A DNA stretch of 64,000 bases from Gigaspora rosea (GCA_003550325.1 QKWP01000425.1:56823-120822), one strand, 5' to 3'. Shown: positions 32,300 through 43,700, counted from the stretch's first letter. Notes: generated by a model not told the origin, from the letters alone. A program made the numbers and translations.

Positions 32300-33706
32300 T
32301 AGTGCTCCTAGGTCTGGTCCGGGATCAGACCAGACTCAGACTCTAAATTTTACTAATTTTAGACTTCAGACCAGACTCAGACTCAACTATGAGTCTGGTT
32401 CGGGTCTGGTCCGAAGTCTGCAGACTGGTCTGAGTCCGAATCTAATTATATGTATTTTTTGGTGCTGAACAAATTTACTTAGTGTATTTTGTAAATTAAT
32501 TAGTAAAATTTTATGAATCATAAGATTTTATAGAATTTTATTTATAAAATTCTAAAAAATCTTATAATTCGCAAATTTTTATTAATTAATTCTAACAAAA
32601 TGCACTAAGTAAACTTGTTCAGCACCTAAAAATGTATTAAAATGGACTATTTGTTTTTATTTTACTTGAAATTTAGAGATTTGATGCACAATTTTGGATT
32701 TTTGATCAAAAAAATCAAATTTTAACATTTTATCTCCAAATTTCAAGTAAAATAAAAACAACCCTGCCGAATTAATGTATTTTTAGATGCTAAACAAGTT
32801 TAAAATTTTGTGAATCATAAAATTTTATAGAATTTTAATAATAAAATTCTATAAAATCTTATGATTCACAAAAATTTACTAATTATTTTTAACTTAATGC
32901 ACTAAATAAACTTGTACAGCACCTAAAAATATATTAAATCGGCAGGGTTGTTTTTATTTTACTTGAAATTTGAAGAAAGATGCTTAAATTTGGCTTTTTT
33001 GATCAAAAATCCAAAATTATGTATCATTTTTCCAAATTTCAAGTAAAATAAAAACAACCTTGCCGATTTAATGTATTTTTAGGTGCTATACAAGTTTACT
33101 TAGTGTGTTTTGTTAGAATTAATTAATAAAAATTTGTGAATTGTAAAATTTTATAGAACTTTACTAATAAAATTCTATATGCACTAAGTAAACTTGTTCA
33201 GTACCTAAAAATACATTAATTCGGCAGTATTGTTTTTATTTTACTTGAAATTAGAGTTAAAATGTTAAAATTTGTCTTTTTTGATCAAAAATCCAAAATT
33301 GTGCATCAAATCTCTAAATTTCAAGTAAAATAAAAACAAATAGACTGTTTTAATATATTTTTAGGCGCTAAACAAGTTTACTTAGTACATTTTGTTAGAA
33401 TTAATTAATAAAAATTTGCGAATTATAAGATTTTTTAGAATTTTATTAATAAAATTCTATAAAATCTTATGATTCATAAAATTTTACTAATTAATTCTTA
33501 CAAAATGCACTAAGTAAACTTGTTCAGCTCCAAAAAATACATATTTATATTCGAACTCAGACCAGTCTGCAGACTTCGGACCAAACCCAGACCAGACTCG
33601 GTCTTGACTATAAAGTCTAAATATAAAAGTCTGAGTCTGGTCCGAAAATCAGACCAGACTCAGACTTGACTAAAGTCTGGTTCGCGTCCGGTCTGTAGGA
33701 GCACTA
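32300..33706. mobile_element. hAT-ended element carrying a satellite array, first copy
   Basis: The ends are TAGTGCTCCTAGG and its near complement CTGTAGGAGCACTA. The 8 bp outside are CTCTAAAT (32292-32299) and CTCTAAGT (33707-33714), a duplication with one mismatch. Subterminal regions are crowded with CAGACTCAGAC/GTCTGAGTCTG words. The interior (32460-33545) is about 3.5 tandem satellite units and does not code. Confidence 0.85.
32460..33545. repeat. Satellite array inside first hAT-ended element
   Basis: Units of about 300 bp repeat GCACCTAAAAATACATTAAA, TTTTTATTTTACTTGAAATT, GGATTTTTGATCAAAAA, then the reverse complements of the first blocks, then a second palindrome around TTTTATTAATAAAATTCTAT. 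Each unit is thus two hairpins joined by TTTACTTAGTGCA or its complement. Confidence 0.85.
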
Positions 33707-33841
33707 CTCTAAGTCAAATATTAAAATTTTTTAAAAAAAAAAAATCAAAAAAAAAAATTTAAACTTTTTTTTTTTAAAAAAAAAATTTGAACTAATTTGT
33801 ATCACAGATAAATGTATCTAAGGTGGCTTAGTGTTTGGAAG

Positions 33842-35644
33842 TAGTGCTCCTACGGACTGGACTCGAACCAGACTGTCTGATTTTTGGACCGGACTCAGAC
33901 TTTTATATTCAAACTTTATTGTAAAGTCCGAGTCTGGTCTGGGTCTGGTCCGAAGTCTGCAGACTGGTCTGAGTCCAAATATAATTATATGTATTTTTTG
34001 GCGCTGAACAAGTTTACTTAGTGCATTTTGTAAGAGTTAATTAGTAAAATTTTATGAATCATAAGATTTTATAGAATTTTATTAATAAAATTCTAAAAAA
34101 TCTTATAATTCGCAAATTTTTATTAATTAATTCTAACAAAATGCACTAAGTAAACTTGTTCAGCGCCTAAAAATGTATTAAAAACGGTCTATTTGTTTTT
34201 ATTTTACTTGAAATTTAGAGATTTGATGCACAATTTTGGATTTTTGATCAAAAAAGACAAATTTTAACATTTTAACTCTAAATTTCAAGTAAAATAAAAA
34301 CAACACTGCTGAATTAATGTATTTTTAGGTGCTGAACAAGTTTACTTAGTGCATTAAGTTAGAAATAATTAGTAAATTTTGTGAATAATAAGATTTTATA
34401 GAATTTTATTAGTAAAGTTCTATAAAATCTTACAATTCACAAATTTTTATTAATTAATTCTAACAAAACACACTAAGTAAACTTGTATAGCACCTAAAAA
34501 TACATTAAATCGGCAAGTTTTTTTTATTTTACTTGAAATTTGGAGAAATGATGCATAATTTTGGATTTTTGATCAAAAAAGCCAAATTTAAGCATCTTTC
34601 TCCAAATTTCAAGTAAAATAAAAACAACTCTGCCGATTTAATATATTTTTTAGGTGCTGTACAAGTTTATTTAGTGCATTAAGTTAGAAATAATTAGTAA
34701 GTTTTTGTAAATCATAAGATTTTATAGAATTTTATTAGTAATATTCTATAAATCTTAAAATTCACAAAGTTTTATTAATTAATTCTAATAAAATGCACTA
34801 AGTAAACTTGTTCAGCACCTGAAAATGTATTAAAACGGCTGTTTTGTTTTTATTTTACTTGAAATTTAGAGATTTGATGCACAATTTTGGATTTTTGATC
34901 AAAAAAGTCAAATTTTAACATCTTATCTCCAAATTTCAAGTAAAATAAAAACAACACTGCTGAATTAATGTATTTTTAGGTGCTGAACAAGTTTACTTAG
35001 TGCATTAAGTTAGAAATAATTAGTAAAATTTTGTGAATCATAAGATTTTATAGAATTTTATTAATAAATTCTATAAAATCTTATGATTCATAAAATTTTA
35101 CTAATTAATTCTAACAAAATGCACTAAGTAAACTTGTTCAGCACCTAAAAATACATTAAATTGGCAGGATTGTTTTTATTTTACTTGAAATTTGGAGAAA
35201 AGATACATAATTTTGGATTTTTGATCCAAAAAGTCAAATTTAAGCATCTTTTCTCTGAATTTCAAGTAAAATAAAAACAACAATGCAGAATTAATGTATT
35301 TTTAGGTGCTAAACAAGTTTACTTAATGTGTTTTGTTAGAATTAATTAATAAAAATTTGTGAATTATAAGATTTTTTAGAATTTTATTAATAAAATTCTA
35401 TAAAATCTTATGATTCATAAAATTTTACTAATTAATTCTTACAAAATGCACTAAGTAAACTTGTTCAGCACCAAAAAATACATATAATTATATTCGGACT
35501 CAGACCAGTTTGCAGACTTCGGACCAGACCCGGACCGGACTCATAGTTGAGCCTGAGTATGGTCTGAAGTCTGAAATTAGTAAAATTTAGAGTCTGAGTC
35601 TGGTCTGATCCCAGACCGAACCCGGACCAGATCTAGGAGCACTA
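33842..35644. mobile_element. hAT-ended element carrying a satellite array, second copy
   Basis: The ends are TAGTGCTCCTACGG and CTAGGAGCACTA, with an exact 8-bp duplication TTTGGAAG (33834-33841 and 35645-35652). The array inside (33985-35495) is the same satellite as in the first copy but one or two units longer. It inserted two codons before the stop of the Tigger transposase, which explains the artificial stop of the frame at 35642. Confidence 0.9.
33985..35495. repeat. Satellite array inside second hAT-ended element
   Basis: About five imperfect units of the same two-hairpin satellite as at 32460-33545. Consecutive units differ by point changes in the loops (CGGTCTATTTG, CGGCAAG, CGGCTGTTTTG, TGGCAGGATTG), showing independent ageing within the array. 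Confidence 0.85.
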
Positions 35645-37385
35645 TTTGGAAGCAATAAGCTTCAAATTTATTTCTTTTTTCAATTTTCCCAAATGCTGAA
35701 TAATAGATTCATCAACTTTAAAACTGCTATCTGGCTGTTGCTCAAGAAAAGTTAGGATCCCACGGATAAATCTTAAGGCCTTTGCATAAGATATTTGTTT
35801 ACATGAGCTTGCTTCTTCTGGCTCAATCCAATTACAATTTCTAATAGCTTTGATTATCTCTTCGTCAGTTGGCATTTCAATAGTAATAAAGTTATTGTTA
35901 GCAATCACATATTCTTGTGCATCTATAGGTTGGTCAAGAGGCAATTGCATAACAGATAATCAAATTTTGAATTTCATCAATAATGTCAGATCCATTGGCT
36001 TGGTCAGGTTCCTCAAGCGGAAATAATTCACTAAGAAACCCTTCTGGCAAAATGCCAGTTTTTCTCTAACAGTTACGGATCATCTCTAAAGTTAGAAAAT
36101 TAGTCTAGTTAATTAAAAATTAATTTAATTGACTACTATGTTTAGTCGATTAAATAATCAACTAAACATAGTAGTCAATTAAATCAATACTAATTCTTAT
36201 TTGAAGTTACTTTTTTCCATGTGGCAGCAGTAAATTGAGTACATCTTTAATTGTTAACTCTTCAGGAGGATCACCAGATTCTAAAAAAAAATCGAAAAAT
36301 TCTATATGATTCTCACAAAAAATTTTTTTATAATGTGCCTATATAAAATAAATAATTAAACAATTTTTTAATAAAAAATTAAAATAAAAAAATCTAAATC
36401 AGCTAACCTTAAAACTCCAAATTATGGTAGCATCACATAGTTGAAGATGTGAAGAAAAAAAATGCAGTTTAATATTTGTTGGAGTAAAGCCATCTTTGAG
36501 TATATGAGTTAAAGCACCATCTACTATAAGAAGAATTGAATGACAAGCAAGGCGCATTTGGTTATCAAAATGCTTAATGTAATTGTTAAAAATGGATGTT
36601 TGCATCCAAAAGAAACAGTTCCAGTAATAATGCACAAATAAGGTAGATTTATCAATGTTTTTAAGAGCTCGAGGGCTTTTATATTTATGTATAAACAAAA
36701 AAAGAAGTTTGTGATCACCAGTTGCATTACATGTAAGTAAAACAGTAATACGATCTTTGGAGTTTTTTTCCTATAACCAGGCCATTAGCCAATGCTTTAT
36801 CTGGTTTTATACACCAGTATAATGTAGTTTCATTGGTATTATAAATATCCTTGAGCTTGTATTTTTTAATTATTTCTTGCAGCTCATTGCAAAATCTGGA
36901 AAGATTCTCAAGAGGTGTGCTTGCACCTTCATCTAGATGCTTGTATTCTTTTATATAATGCCATTTTTTGAAATTTGAAAGCCATCCATCAGAAGTATTG
37001 AAACCTGTTACTTCAAGCCCTTCTACGAGTTGTATTGCTTTACGTTAAATTATTGCACCCATAACCATCTGTAGTGCAGTATTTGCTCTTGATACCCAAA
37101 GCACAAGTGCTTCTTCTAACAGAGGAAATTTTCTGTGTCTTTGTCACTTTGAATATGCATTGCTTAAATTTAAATCAAGTGCCAACCATTTTTCTTTTTT
37201 ACAAACAATACTTAAAATCATTGATTTAGCAATGCTAACCTGTTTAGCTAATTTAATTTGACTAATTCCTTTTTGCTTTAGGTGGCATATTTTAGTTTTC
37301 TGAGCACCATTTAAGCTTGTTCTTTTTGTGTCAGTTTTTTTTTGCTTCTTTTTTATCGGTCCTTTAGAAGATCTCTCTATTGTTG
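35645..37385 (-). pseudogene. Tigger-type transposase pseudogene
   Basis: From 5' to 3' on the minus strand: a helix-turn-helix start (KRTSLNGAQKTKICHLKQKG near 37310), the CENP-B-like second DNA-binding part (SDGWLSNFKKWHYIKEYK near 36960), then the DDE core. The core shows DIYNTNETTLYWCIKP near 36840, ILLIVDGALTHILKDG near 36525 and SSHLQLCDATIIWSFK near 36430. The last segment is 35645-35950 (FLEQQPDSSFKVDES...). The first catalytic Asp of the usual NADET motif is Asn here (NTNET), and several stops and a non-coding insert with a 23-bp hairpin (36125-36183) break the frame. Before the second hAT insertion the protein would have ended SKH-stop. It is not functional. Confidence 0.8.
36125..36183. 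repeat. Perfect 23-bp hairpin
   Basis: TTTAATTGACTACTATGTTTAGT (36125-36147) pairs with its complement at 36161-36183 around a 13-base loop. It may be a minute foldback insertion in the Tigger transposase. Confidence 0.7.
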
Positions 37386-38160
37386 CTATGCAAGTGAATA
37401 AGAAGAAAAAAAACGATAAAAAAAAGGTGCATTTTTTCTAAAATAAGGAATAACATGATTTAATCTACCAAAATGAAATCAGTCAACAAGTCGTTACGGA
37501 CATAATGTTCCCAGAGCAGAGTCTTACTCAAGAAGACTAAATTTCATTGAGGTGTAAAAAATTTAAGACCAGTTTGGTTAGAATTATTTTAAAAAGAATC
37601 TATATGAATAAAAAAGAATTTATACGAATTAAAAAATTCTTTTTTTTTTCTTCAAAAAAATTTTTTTTTTTATTAAAAAAAAAAAAAAAAAAAAAAAATC
37701 TGCTTCTGCAAATTTTGAGTGCATTTAAATAATTTTATTTGATTTTCCTTGCTTCAATATTATTGTTCAAAAATGAAAAAACAAATTGCCATAATTTAAA
37801 AAAAATTTATTAAAGTTCATAAAAAAATTATTGATTTTTTTTTATTAGCATTTATTTTTTTAGAAGAGATCAAAAAGTGAAAAAAACGGTTGGTTGAAAT
37901 AAATTATGCATAGCGGTATGACAACTGATTTGTTGATTTTATTGATCAATAAATATCACATGACAAAACCTTCACTATAATGCAAGGCATTTTGTTATAT
38001 CCATTTACAAAAATCTTTACTATAGCTTATATAGAGAGTTTACTATTTAACTTCATTATAAAGAGCGAAGATTTATTAATAATGATTTTGTTCCAAAAAA
38101 ATTCTTCACTATAAGTCACTCTTTACTATATCAAGAGTTCACTATAACAAGAGTAACTTG

Positions 38161-39083
38161 TATCTTGAATAAAAATTTCCTAAGTCCCAAGGCAGACACT
38201 TTAAAAAAAAAAAAAATACAAATCTAAATAAGCTTTCTGAAAAATATAAAAATCTACCATAATGTTTTTGCGCCTAATATCATAATGAAGGATATCACAA
38301 CTTTGCAAAATATCAAACTTTGACAAATATCAGTTGGGAAGAAAAAATTCACATCGCTTTAAATGTCATTATTTTTTTATAATACAAATTTATTACACTA
38401 CATATAGCTTGTAAAAATGTTTAAAACTAAAATTTTTAAACGAAAGTAGTTTTTTTTTAAATAATTAAAATTTTTAAAAAATTTATTACTTAACCAATTA
38501 CTTATAAAAAGACTAACCAATTACTTATAAAAAGACAATAAAAAATAAATCCAAAAATAATCCAGAACCTGCTTTATTTGATATAAAAAAAATTATAAAT
38601 AGCTAATATTTAAAAATTTTTATATATAAACAAAATTAATTTTTAACTTGGATATATAATGCTTAATAAAATAACCAATATAATTAAAATCACCAGTAAT
38701 AATTGTAACAGATCATAATGAAATCCAGATTAAAATGAAATGATAGTATAAAATCTCGAAAACTAAATTTTTTTGGGGTACATTTTTTAGGGTTAGGGGT
38801 TTAGGGTTAGGGTTAGTTTTAAAAAAAATTATAATAAACAAGTATTAATGGGTTTTAGAAGGCTAGCAGGATAAGTATAGAATGTAGATTTCATTTTATA
38901 TTATGATCTGTGACAATAATTACTACCCTTAAATTTAGAATTATAGTATTTTAATCAGTAATTTCGAGATATAGTATCTGGTGATTATTACTACTGGTTA
39001 TAGTTAGTAATATTCTATATTTTTATTATATTTTTATTAAATCTAATAATATTTAAATATGTTTAGCAAAATCAAGGTTTCTG
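38161..39083. other. AT-rich intergenic DNA downstream of the kinase gene
   Basis: No gene. It contains a short direct duplication (AACCAATTACTTATAAAAAGA, at about 38491 and 38515) and a small inverted-ended element at 38708-38912. Confidence 0.6.
38708..38912. mobile_element. Small MITE containing TTAGGG-type repeats
   Basis: The ends read ACAGATCATAATGAAATC and, reversed, ACAGATCATAATATAAAATG. The middle (38790-38818) holds TTAGGGTTAGGGG, TTTAGGGTTAGGGTTAG. No clear target duplication was found. Confidence 0.5.
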
Positions 39084-40187
39084 TCAAAGCATAAGAAGTT
39101 CTTCACTATTAATTGTCAATTCTATCTCTGCCGATTCTATCTTTGGATTGTCAAAAATTTCACAAATTTGAGTTACATTCGGATTTCTAGCTATTGCCAT
39201 TTTTTCTTCAGCTTCAATAAATCTCAGTCGATATGTTTCATTATTTTTCCAATTTTCAAAGGTCTTGCAAATTTCTGCTGCTGTTGGGCGTTTTTTTTGA
39301 TTTTCATCCCAACAACTCACCATTAAATCTGCGTAACATTGTGCGGTTCCGTAAAGAATAGTTGGCCGTAGTCCATTACAAATGCCTTTCAGAAGATGAA
39401 TATCATAATTTTTGTCATGAAACGTTATTTGCCCTGATGTGATTTCCCACATAATCATCCCAAATGAATAAATATCTGATTTAGTAGTGCATGGATTACC
39501 ATTCAGGGCTTCAGGTGCTATATACGGTAGTAGACCATAAACACCACTAGAATTGACTTTTGCATCTACATCGAAACTGGTTTGGATTGTAAATCCTAAA
39601 TCTGCAATATATGCACTATGCAAGTCATTTTGCAATATATTTCCACTATGCAAGTCTTGATGAATAAAGTTTTGAGAATGAATTGTCTGAAGATCAGAAG
39701 CAATGCAATGTAGTAAAGTCAATTTATCATCCCATTTCATATCCGCCACTAGTGGGAGGTTTTTACGTAAGCAACCCTTTGCAGCATATTGTAAAACGAG
39801 TATATAATCTCCAGAAACATTATCCTCCGATATACCGTAACAATTTAAAAAAGTAGGATTTTTGTGGCCAATTTCAAAATATGCTGATAACTTAATATTG
39901 TTTATCAAAAGGCAAAAAATTAAAAATAAAAATGAATAATTAAAATTTGATAACATAAAACAATATATTACCTCATTTCTGAATTCTTTTTGGCAATTTT
40001 TCGAGCCGTGAAATAATTTAAGCGCAACAGGGCGTATTTCGCCTTTCCGAATCCAATCAGCACAAAACACAGTTCCAAACCCACCTTCTCCTATCTTCTC
40101 AATATTCTGGAAATCATTATAAGGAATCCAAGGCAATGAATATTCATTTTTAGAAAGCGATTCAATCAAAGCATCATTATATATCAT
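39084..40187 (-). CDS. Protein kinase, tyrosine-kinase-like family
   Basis: A serine/threonine or dual-specificity kinase of the expanded TKL-like family of Glomeromycotina, probably cytosolic. The unspliced frame is 367 codons. An 81-bp GT-AG intron (39891-39971) stays in frame; removing it joins FRNE to LSAYFEIG and gives 340 residues. Landmarks are the glycine loop IGEGGFGTVF, VALKLF (ATP-binding Lys), FIHQDLHSGNIL (catalytic loop, HQD for HRD), IADLGF (DLG for DFG), LPYIAPEAL, DIYSFGMIMWEI and RPTAAEI. All catalytic residues are present, so activity is plausible. The N-terminus is short (PWIPYNDFQNIEKIG follows about 19 residues). The C-terminal tail after the kinase fold is about 60 residues without a second domain. 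The Sel1-repeat gene upstream is on the same strand, separated by a hAT-like element; kinase and Sel1 repeats are often fused in these fungi, so the two may be a split pair. No transcript evidence is available here. Confidence 0.9.
   Translation of the reverse strand: MIYNDALIESLSKNEYSLPWIPYNDFQNIEKIGEGGFGTVFCADWIRKGEIRPVALKLFHGSKNCQKEFRNEVIYCFMLSNFNYSFLFLIFCLLINNIKLSAYFEIGHKNPTFLNCYGISEDNVSGDYILVLQYAAKGCLRKNLPLVADMKWDDKLTLLHCIASDLQTIHSQNFIHQDLHSGNILQNDLHSAYIADLGFTIQTSFDVDAKVNSSGVYGLLPYIAPEALNGNPCTTKSDIYSFGMIMWEITSGQITFHDKNYDIHLLKGICNGLRPTILYGTAQCYADLMVSCWDENQKKRPTAAEICKTFENWKNNETYRLRFIEAEEKMAIARNPNVTQICEIFDNPKIESAEIELTINSEELLML
39891..39971 (-). other. Predicted 81-bp intron in the kinase gene
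   Basis: On the minus strand the exon ends AATGAG, the intron begins GTAATATATTG and ends AATATTAAG, and the next exon begins TTATCAGCATATTTTG. Translated through, it inserts 27 hydrophobic and aromatic residues between the ATP-binding Lys region and the alpha-C segment, which the kinase fold would not tolerate. Confidence 0.85.
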
Positions 40188-40666
40188 ATTTTTCGTAATT
40201 GCTTTTTTGTCTACTTCTATATAATAAGATTGTAATTAGAATTAAGTAATTTACATTGTAGGCCATTCACTGACAATATTGACAAATTAAATTTTAGGTT
40301 ATAGGTAGTATTACAGAAAAATTTGTCAATAAAATGATTGTTGGCTAATCAGTGTTGGACCTCGACATTGGACCTGGACGTTGGACCACCTTTGTCCAAT
40401 CTATTGGACCGGAAAGCATTGGACATTGGACATGGACCAATATTTATGTGGTTTAATTTTTACTAGCTAACACGTGATACTACATGTCAAGTATGTTTTC
40501 CGATTGACTGCTATTGAGGGTTTTAGAATTAAAAAAAAAAAGGTATATCTCGGAAATAAATATGAGTATTAAAAATCTTATTTGCATTGAAATCAGTATA
40601 TGAAATGGAAGTGTTTGGAGACACATTTCGTGTCAGATTCCCGCATTTTAATTCTGAAACCTTCAT

Positions 40667-40763
40667 TTAGAGTTTGGAGCCGGTTTTATTTTTCATATGA
40701 TATGTTAAACCTGGTTTTAATCGGATTTAACATATGAAAAATAAAACCTGTTCCAAACTCTAA
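40667..40763. mobile_element. Foldback MITE, 97 bp
   Basis: TTAGAGTTTGGAGCCGGTTT pairs with AAACCTGTTCCAAACTCTAA, and the arms continue inward through ATTTTTCATATG/CATATGAAAAAT. Non-coding. Confidence 0.7.
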
Positions 40764-40790
40764 CATAATATTAATGATATAGACTAGAAC

Positions 40791-40925
40791 TAGTGATGCC
40801 TGGCGAAATGACGAAACCTGACGATTTCGTAAAGTTTCGTCAAGTTTCGTCAAGTTTCGTCAAGTTTTCGTCATTGACGAAACTTATGGTTTCGTCAGGT
40901 TTCGTCATTTCGCCAGGCATCACTA
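40791..40925. mobile_element. Foldback MITE with GTTTCGTCA repeats, 135 bp
   Basis: TAGTGATGCCTGGCGAAATG pairs with CATTTCGCCAGGCATCACTA. The loop side repeats AAGTTTCGTC four times. The TAGTGATGCC end is hAT-like. The flanking octamers were not clearly identical. Confidence 0.75.
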
Positions 40926-41322
40926 ACTACACTGGCGGCTTCGCCACCTAAATTAAAAGAAATCAAGTTATATTATCTGATAATAATTTAGGTAGTGCTA
41001 AATTAATTAGATACAGTAAAATAAAATAATAAAATGATAAATATTTGGAATTTGAATATTGGTAATCCGTGGTGAATCAACGGATTTTTTAATTATCTAG
41101 TTTATGAATAGGTGATTGGACATATTGGGCCTGGACTATGTCCAGGTATATGTCTAATGTCCAGGTCCAGTCCAAGGGTATTAAAACTAGTTGGACGTAT
41201 GTCCAGTGTAAACACTGTTAATAATGATACCTTTTGATACATTTTCCTTGCTATTAAACAATAAATTGATTAGATAAATATTATTGCAAAACTAATAATG
41301 AATTAATACACATACGGCTTGC

Positions 41323-43115
41323 TTACATTTTGCACCAATGGTTTACTTTTTGTAGGTCTCTCGCTGTTCCAAATCCATTTCGATAAAATTTGATAAGTTC
41401 ATTTATTCCATAACTATTTCCCATTTCAGCAGATTTCTGAATAAAAGTAAACGCCTTATGTTCATCTTTATCTGTTCCTATTCCATCTTTATAGCAACAA
41501 CCAAGAGAATACGCCGCATAGGAGGTTTCTTTCATTTTAAATGATTTTTGATAATTAATGAATGCTTTATATTTATTTGTTTTGACCCCTAACCCTACAT
41601 GATAACAATATCCGAGATTAAACATTGCATTTGTATTTCCAATCTCTGCAGACTTTTGATAATAGGTAAATGCTTTATATTCATCCTTCTCGACTCCAAT
41701 CCCATCATGATAACAACGAGCAACATGAAAAGTCCCATCAGAATTAATCATCTCAGTCAATTTTTTATTATTGAATTCTTCTTGTTCATTCTCTTTAATT
41801 TCTATACCATTTTCATAACAAAGAGCAACATTTAAAATCTTCCCAGAATCACCCATCTCAGCACATTTTTTATAATGATTGAATGCTTCTTGTTCATTCT
41901 TTTCAATTCCTATACCATGATCATAATGAACACAGACAAGAAATATTGCTGCAGAAATTCCCATCTCTGCACATTTTTTGTAATAGGCAAATGCCTTACG
42001 TTCATCCTTTTCAACACCTTTTCCTTGTCCATAACAATAGCCGACATTAAATGTTCCATTAGTACTTCCCAACTCAGCAGATTTTTGATAATAAATGAAT
42101 GCCTTATGTTCGTCCTTTTTAACTCCAACACCTTTTTCATAACAATCTCCAACCTGAAATGTTCCATAAGCGTCCCCCATCTCTGCTGATTTTTGATAAT
42201 AAATGAATGCCTTATGTTCGTCCTTTTCAACCCCAAAACCATTTTGATAGCAAGAACCGACGTTATATATTCCATCAACATTTCCCATGTCAGCAGATTT
42301 TTGAAAATAAACGAATGCCTTATGTTCATCTTTTTCAACTCCAATTCCATAAAGGTAACAATGCCCAACATTATATATTCCATTAATTAAGCTCATCTCA
42401 GAAGACTTTAGATAATAAATGAATGCTTGATGTTCATCTTTTTCAATTCCAATTCCATTGTGATAACAATATCCAACATTGTATGTTCCTTTAGCACTAC
42501 CCATATCAGCAGATTTTTTATAATAAATAAATGCCTTATGTTCATCTTTTTCAACTCCACTACCATACTCGTAATCAATACCAACATAAAATGTGCCTTC
42601 AACATGTCCCATGTCAGCAGATTTTTGATGATAAATAAATGCTTTATGCACATCCTTCTCAGTTCCAATTCCACATCGATAATATTCACCAATTTTGAAC
42701 ATTCCATAGGAACTTCCCATCTCTGCAGCCTTTTGATAATGGATGAAAGCTTTATGATCGTCTTTTTCAACTCCTATTCCGTTTCGATAACAAAAACCAA
42801 GATCATTCATTCCGCCCTCATGCTCCATTTCTGCAGCTTTTTGATAATAAATAAAAGCTTCATGTTCATTCTTTTCAACTCCAATTCCATAATGATAACA
42901 ATAACCAACCTGAAAACCCCATCAGGATCACCCTCCTTAGCAGCTTTCTGAAAATAAATAAATGCTTTATGTTCGTCCTTTTCAACTCCAACCCCATAAA
43001 GATAACAATAACCAAGTGCATTATCATCTTCTATTCCGGCAGAATTTTGAGATTGCTGCATAATCCTATCCAAAAGTTTTGAAAGATCTCGCATTTTAAT
43101 ATTATATGATATCAA
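41323..43115 (-). CDS. Sel1-like repeat protein, frameshifted near the 5' end
   Basis: A long solenoid of about sixteen 36-residue Sel1-like repeats with the pattern G-x3-L/V-G-x-C-Y-x2-G-x-G-V-E-K-D-E-x-K-A-F-x-Y-Y-x-K-S-A-E-M-G. Such proteins are helical-hairpin scaffolds for protein-protein contacts. The first Met frame (43115 down to 42807) gives MISYNIKMRDLSKLLDRIM and one and a half repeats. A missing base near 42911 (GTTTTCAGGTTGG) throws it out of frame. The continuation is in the frame that ends at 41323 and is repeat-perfect immediately after the shift. The 501-residue frame starting MEHEGGMNDLG is therefore only part of the gene. The shift may be a sequencing error or a true mutation. 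Repeat 10 lacks the usual GxG and is the most degenerate. No kinase domain or signal peptide is fused to it. Antisense frames 41599-42951 are shadows of the repeats. Confidence 0.85.
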
Positions 43116-43700
43116 TAAGTTATAAAATGATGAGTATTATATATTTTCCAGAGTGTAGCGAAGATACTGTATCCTTAGTAGCTATGCGAGGTGATACAAA
43201 ATTACCGTTACATTTTTTGTTGACCAAAAAATGTAGTCTTTTGATCTTATCAGGAATGTAATTTGTGATCAGTGTTTTTAGTCAGCAATTTTACACCAGA
43301 CACATTAATGGTGATTGTTCATGTTACACTGCAATGTAATTTAGGGACTTTTTGATCCGTACAATATTTTTACACCAGGTGATTGTTGTTCATGTTACAC
43401 CATGTAATATAATTTGGAACATATTCATATTTTTGATCTTATCTTAGGATATCAAATATTTTTACACCAGATACATAATAGTGATTGTTGTTCATATAAA
43501 ATAGTGTAAGAAAATTTACAATTGAGCAATCTGTTTTTTCGATTTAATAAAGTTTTTTGTTTACCTTCAAATATTGGTATTTGAATCTAAATCATAACTT
43601 TGATAATTTTTGCATAATTATATTTGATTATAGATATTTGAGTAATAGATTATTTATGCACATACCCATAATATCAATTCTTGTAACATTAAAATAAATA
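43116..43700. promoter_or_regulatory. Divergent Sel1-TPR intergenic region with a triplicated motif
   Basis: The 585-bp gap between the two start codons contains three spaced copies (about 43287, 43368 and 43460) of TTTTTACACCAG followed by a GTGATTGTTGTTCATGTTACAC-like block; the copies are about 90 bp apart. Their position makes a shared regulatory role possible, but a decayed tandem repeat is as likely. Confidence 0.4.

Larger units (their letters stand above)
31522..38160 (-). mobile_element. Tigger/pogo-type transposon with two nested hAT elements
   Basis: The ends start CAAGTTACTTTCATTATAGT and, reversed, CAAGTTACTCTTGTTATAGT. TA flanks both sides (31520-31521 and 38161-38162). Subterminal regions repeat TTCACTATA/TTTACTATA words. 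The transposase remnant inside runs on the minus strand. Without the two hAT insertions the element would be about 3.4 kb. Confidence 0.8.
40350..41217. mobile_element. hAT-like non-autonomous element with TTGGAC subterminal repeats
   Basis: The ends are CAGTGTTGGAC and, reversed, CAGTGTTTACACTGGAC. GGAC/GTCC words are dense in both subterminal regions. The flanking octamers (TGGCTAAT and TTAATAAT) match at only five positions, so the duplication is eroded. Two foldback elements sit inside. It separates the kinase and Sel1 genes. Confidence 0.6.

Noticed and set aside
32460..35495. CRISPR-like repeat-spacer organisation
   Set aside because: The repeats are long palindromic satellite units without unique spacers of constant length, in a eukaryotic context and within hAT ends.
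35642..37400. A functional pogo/Tigger transposase
   Set aside because: The first catalytic Asp is replaced by Asn in NTNET, and multiple stops, a hairpin insert and a hAT insertion interrupt the gene.
41599..42951. Series of 65-174-residue frames opposite and alongside the Sel1 gene
   Set aside because: These are periodic shadows of the 108-bp Sel1 coding repeat in other frames.
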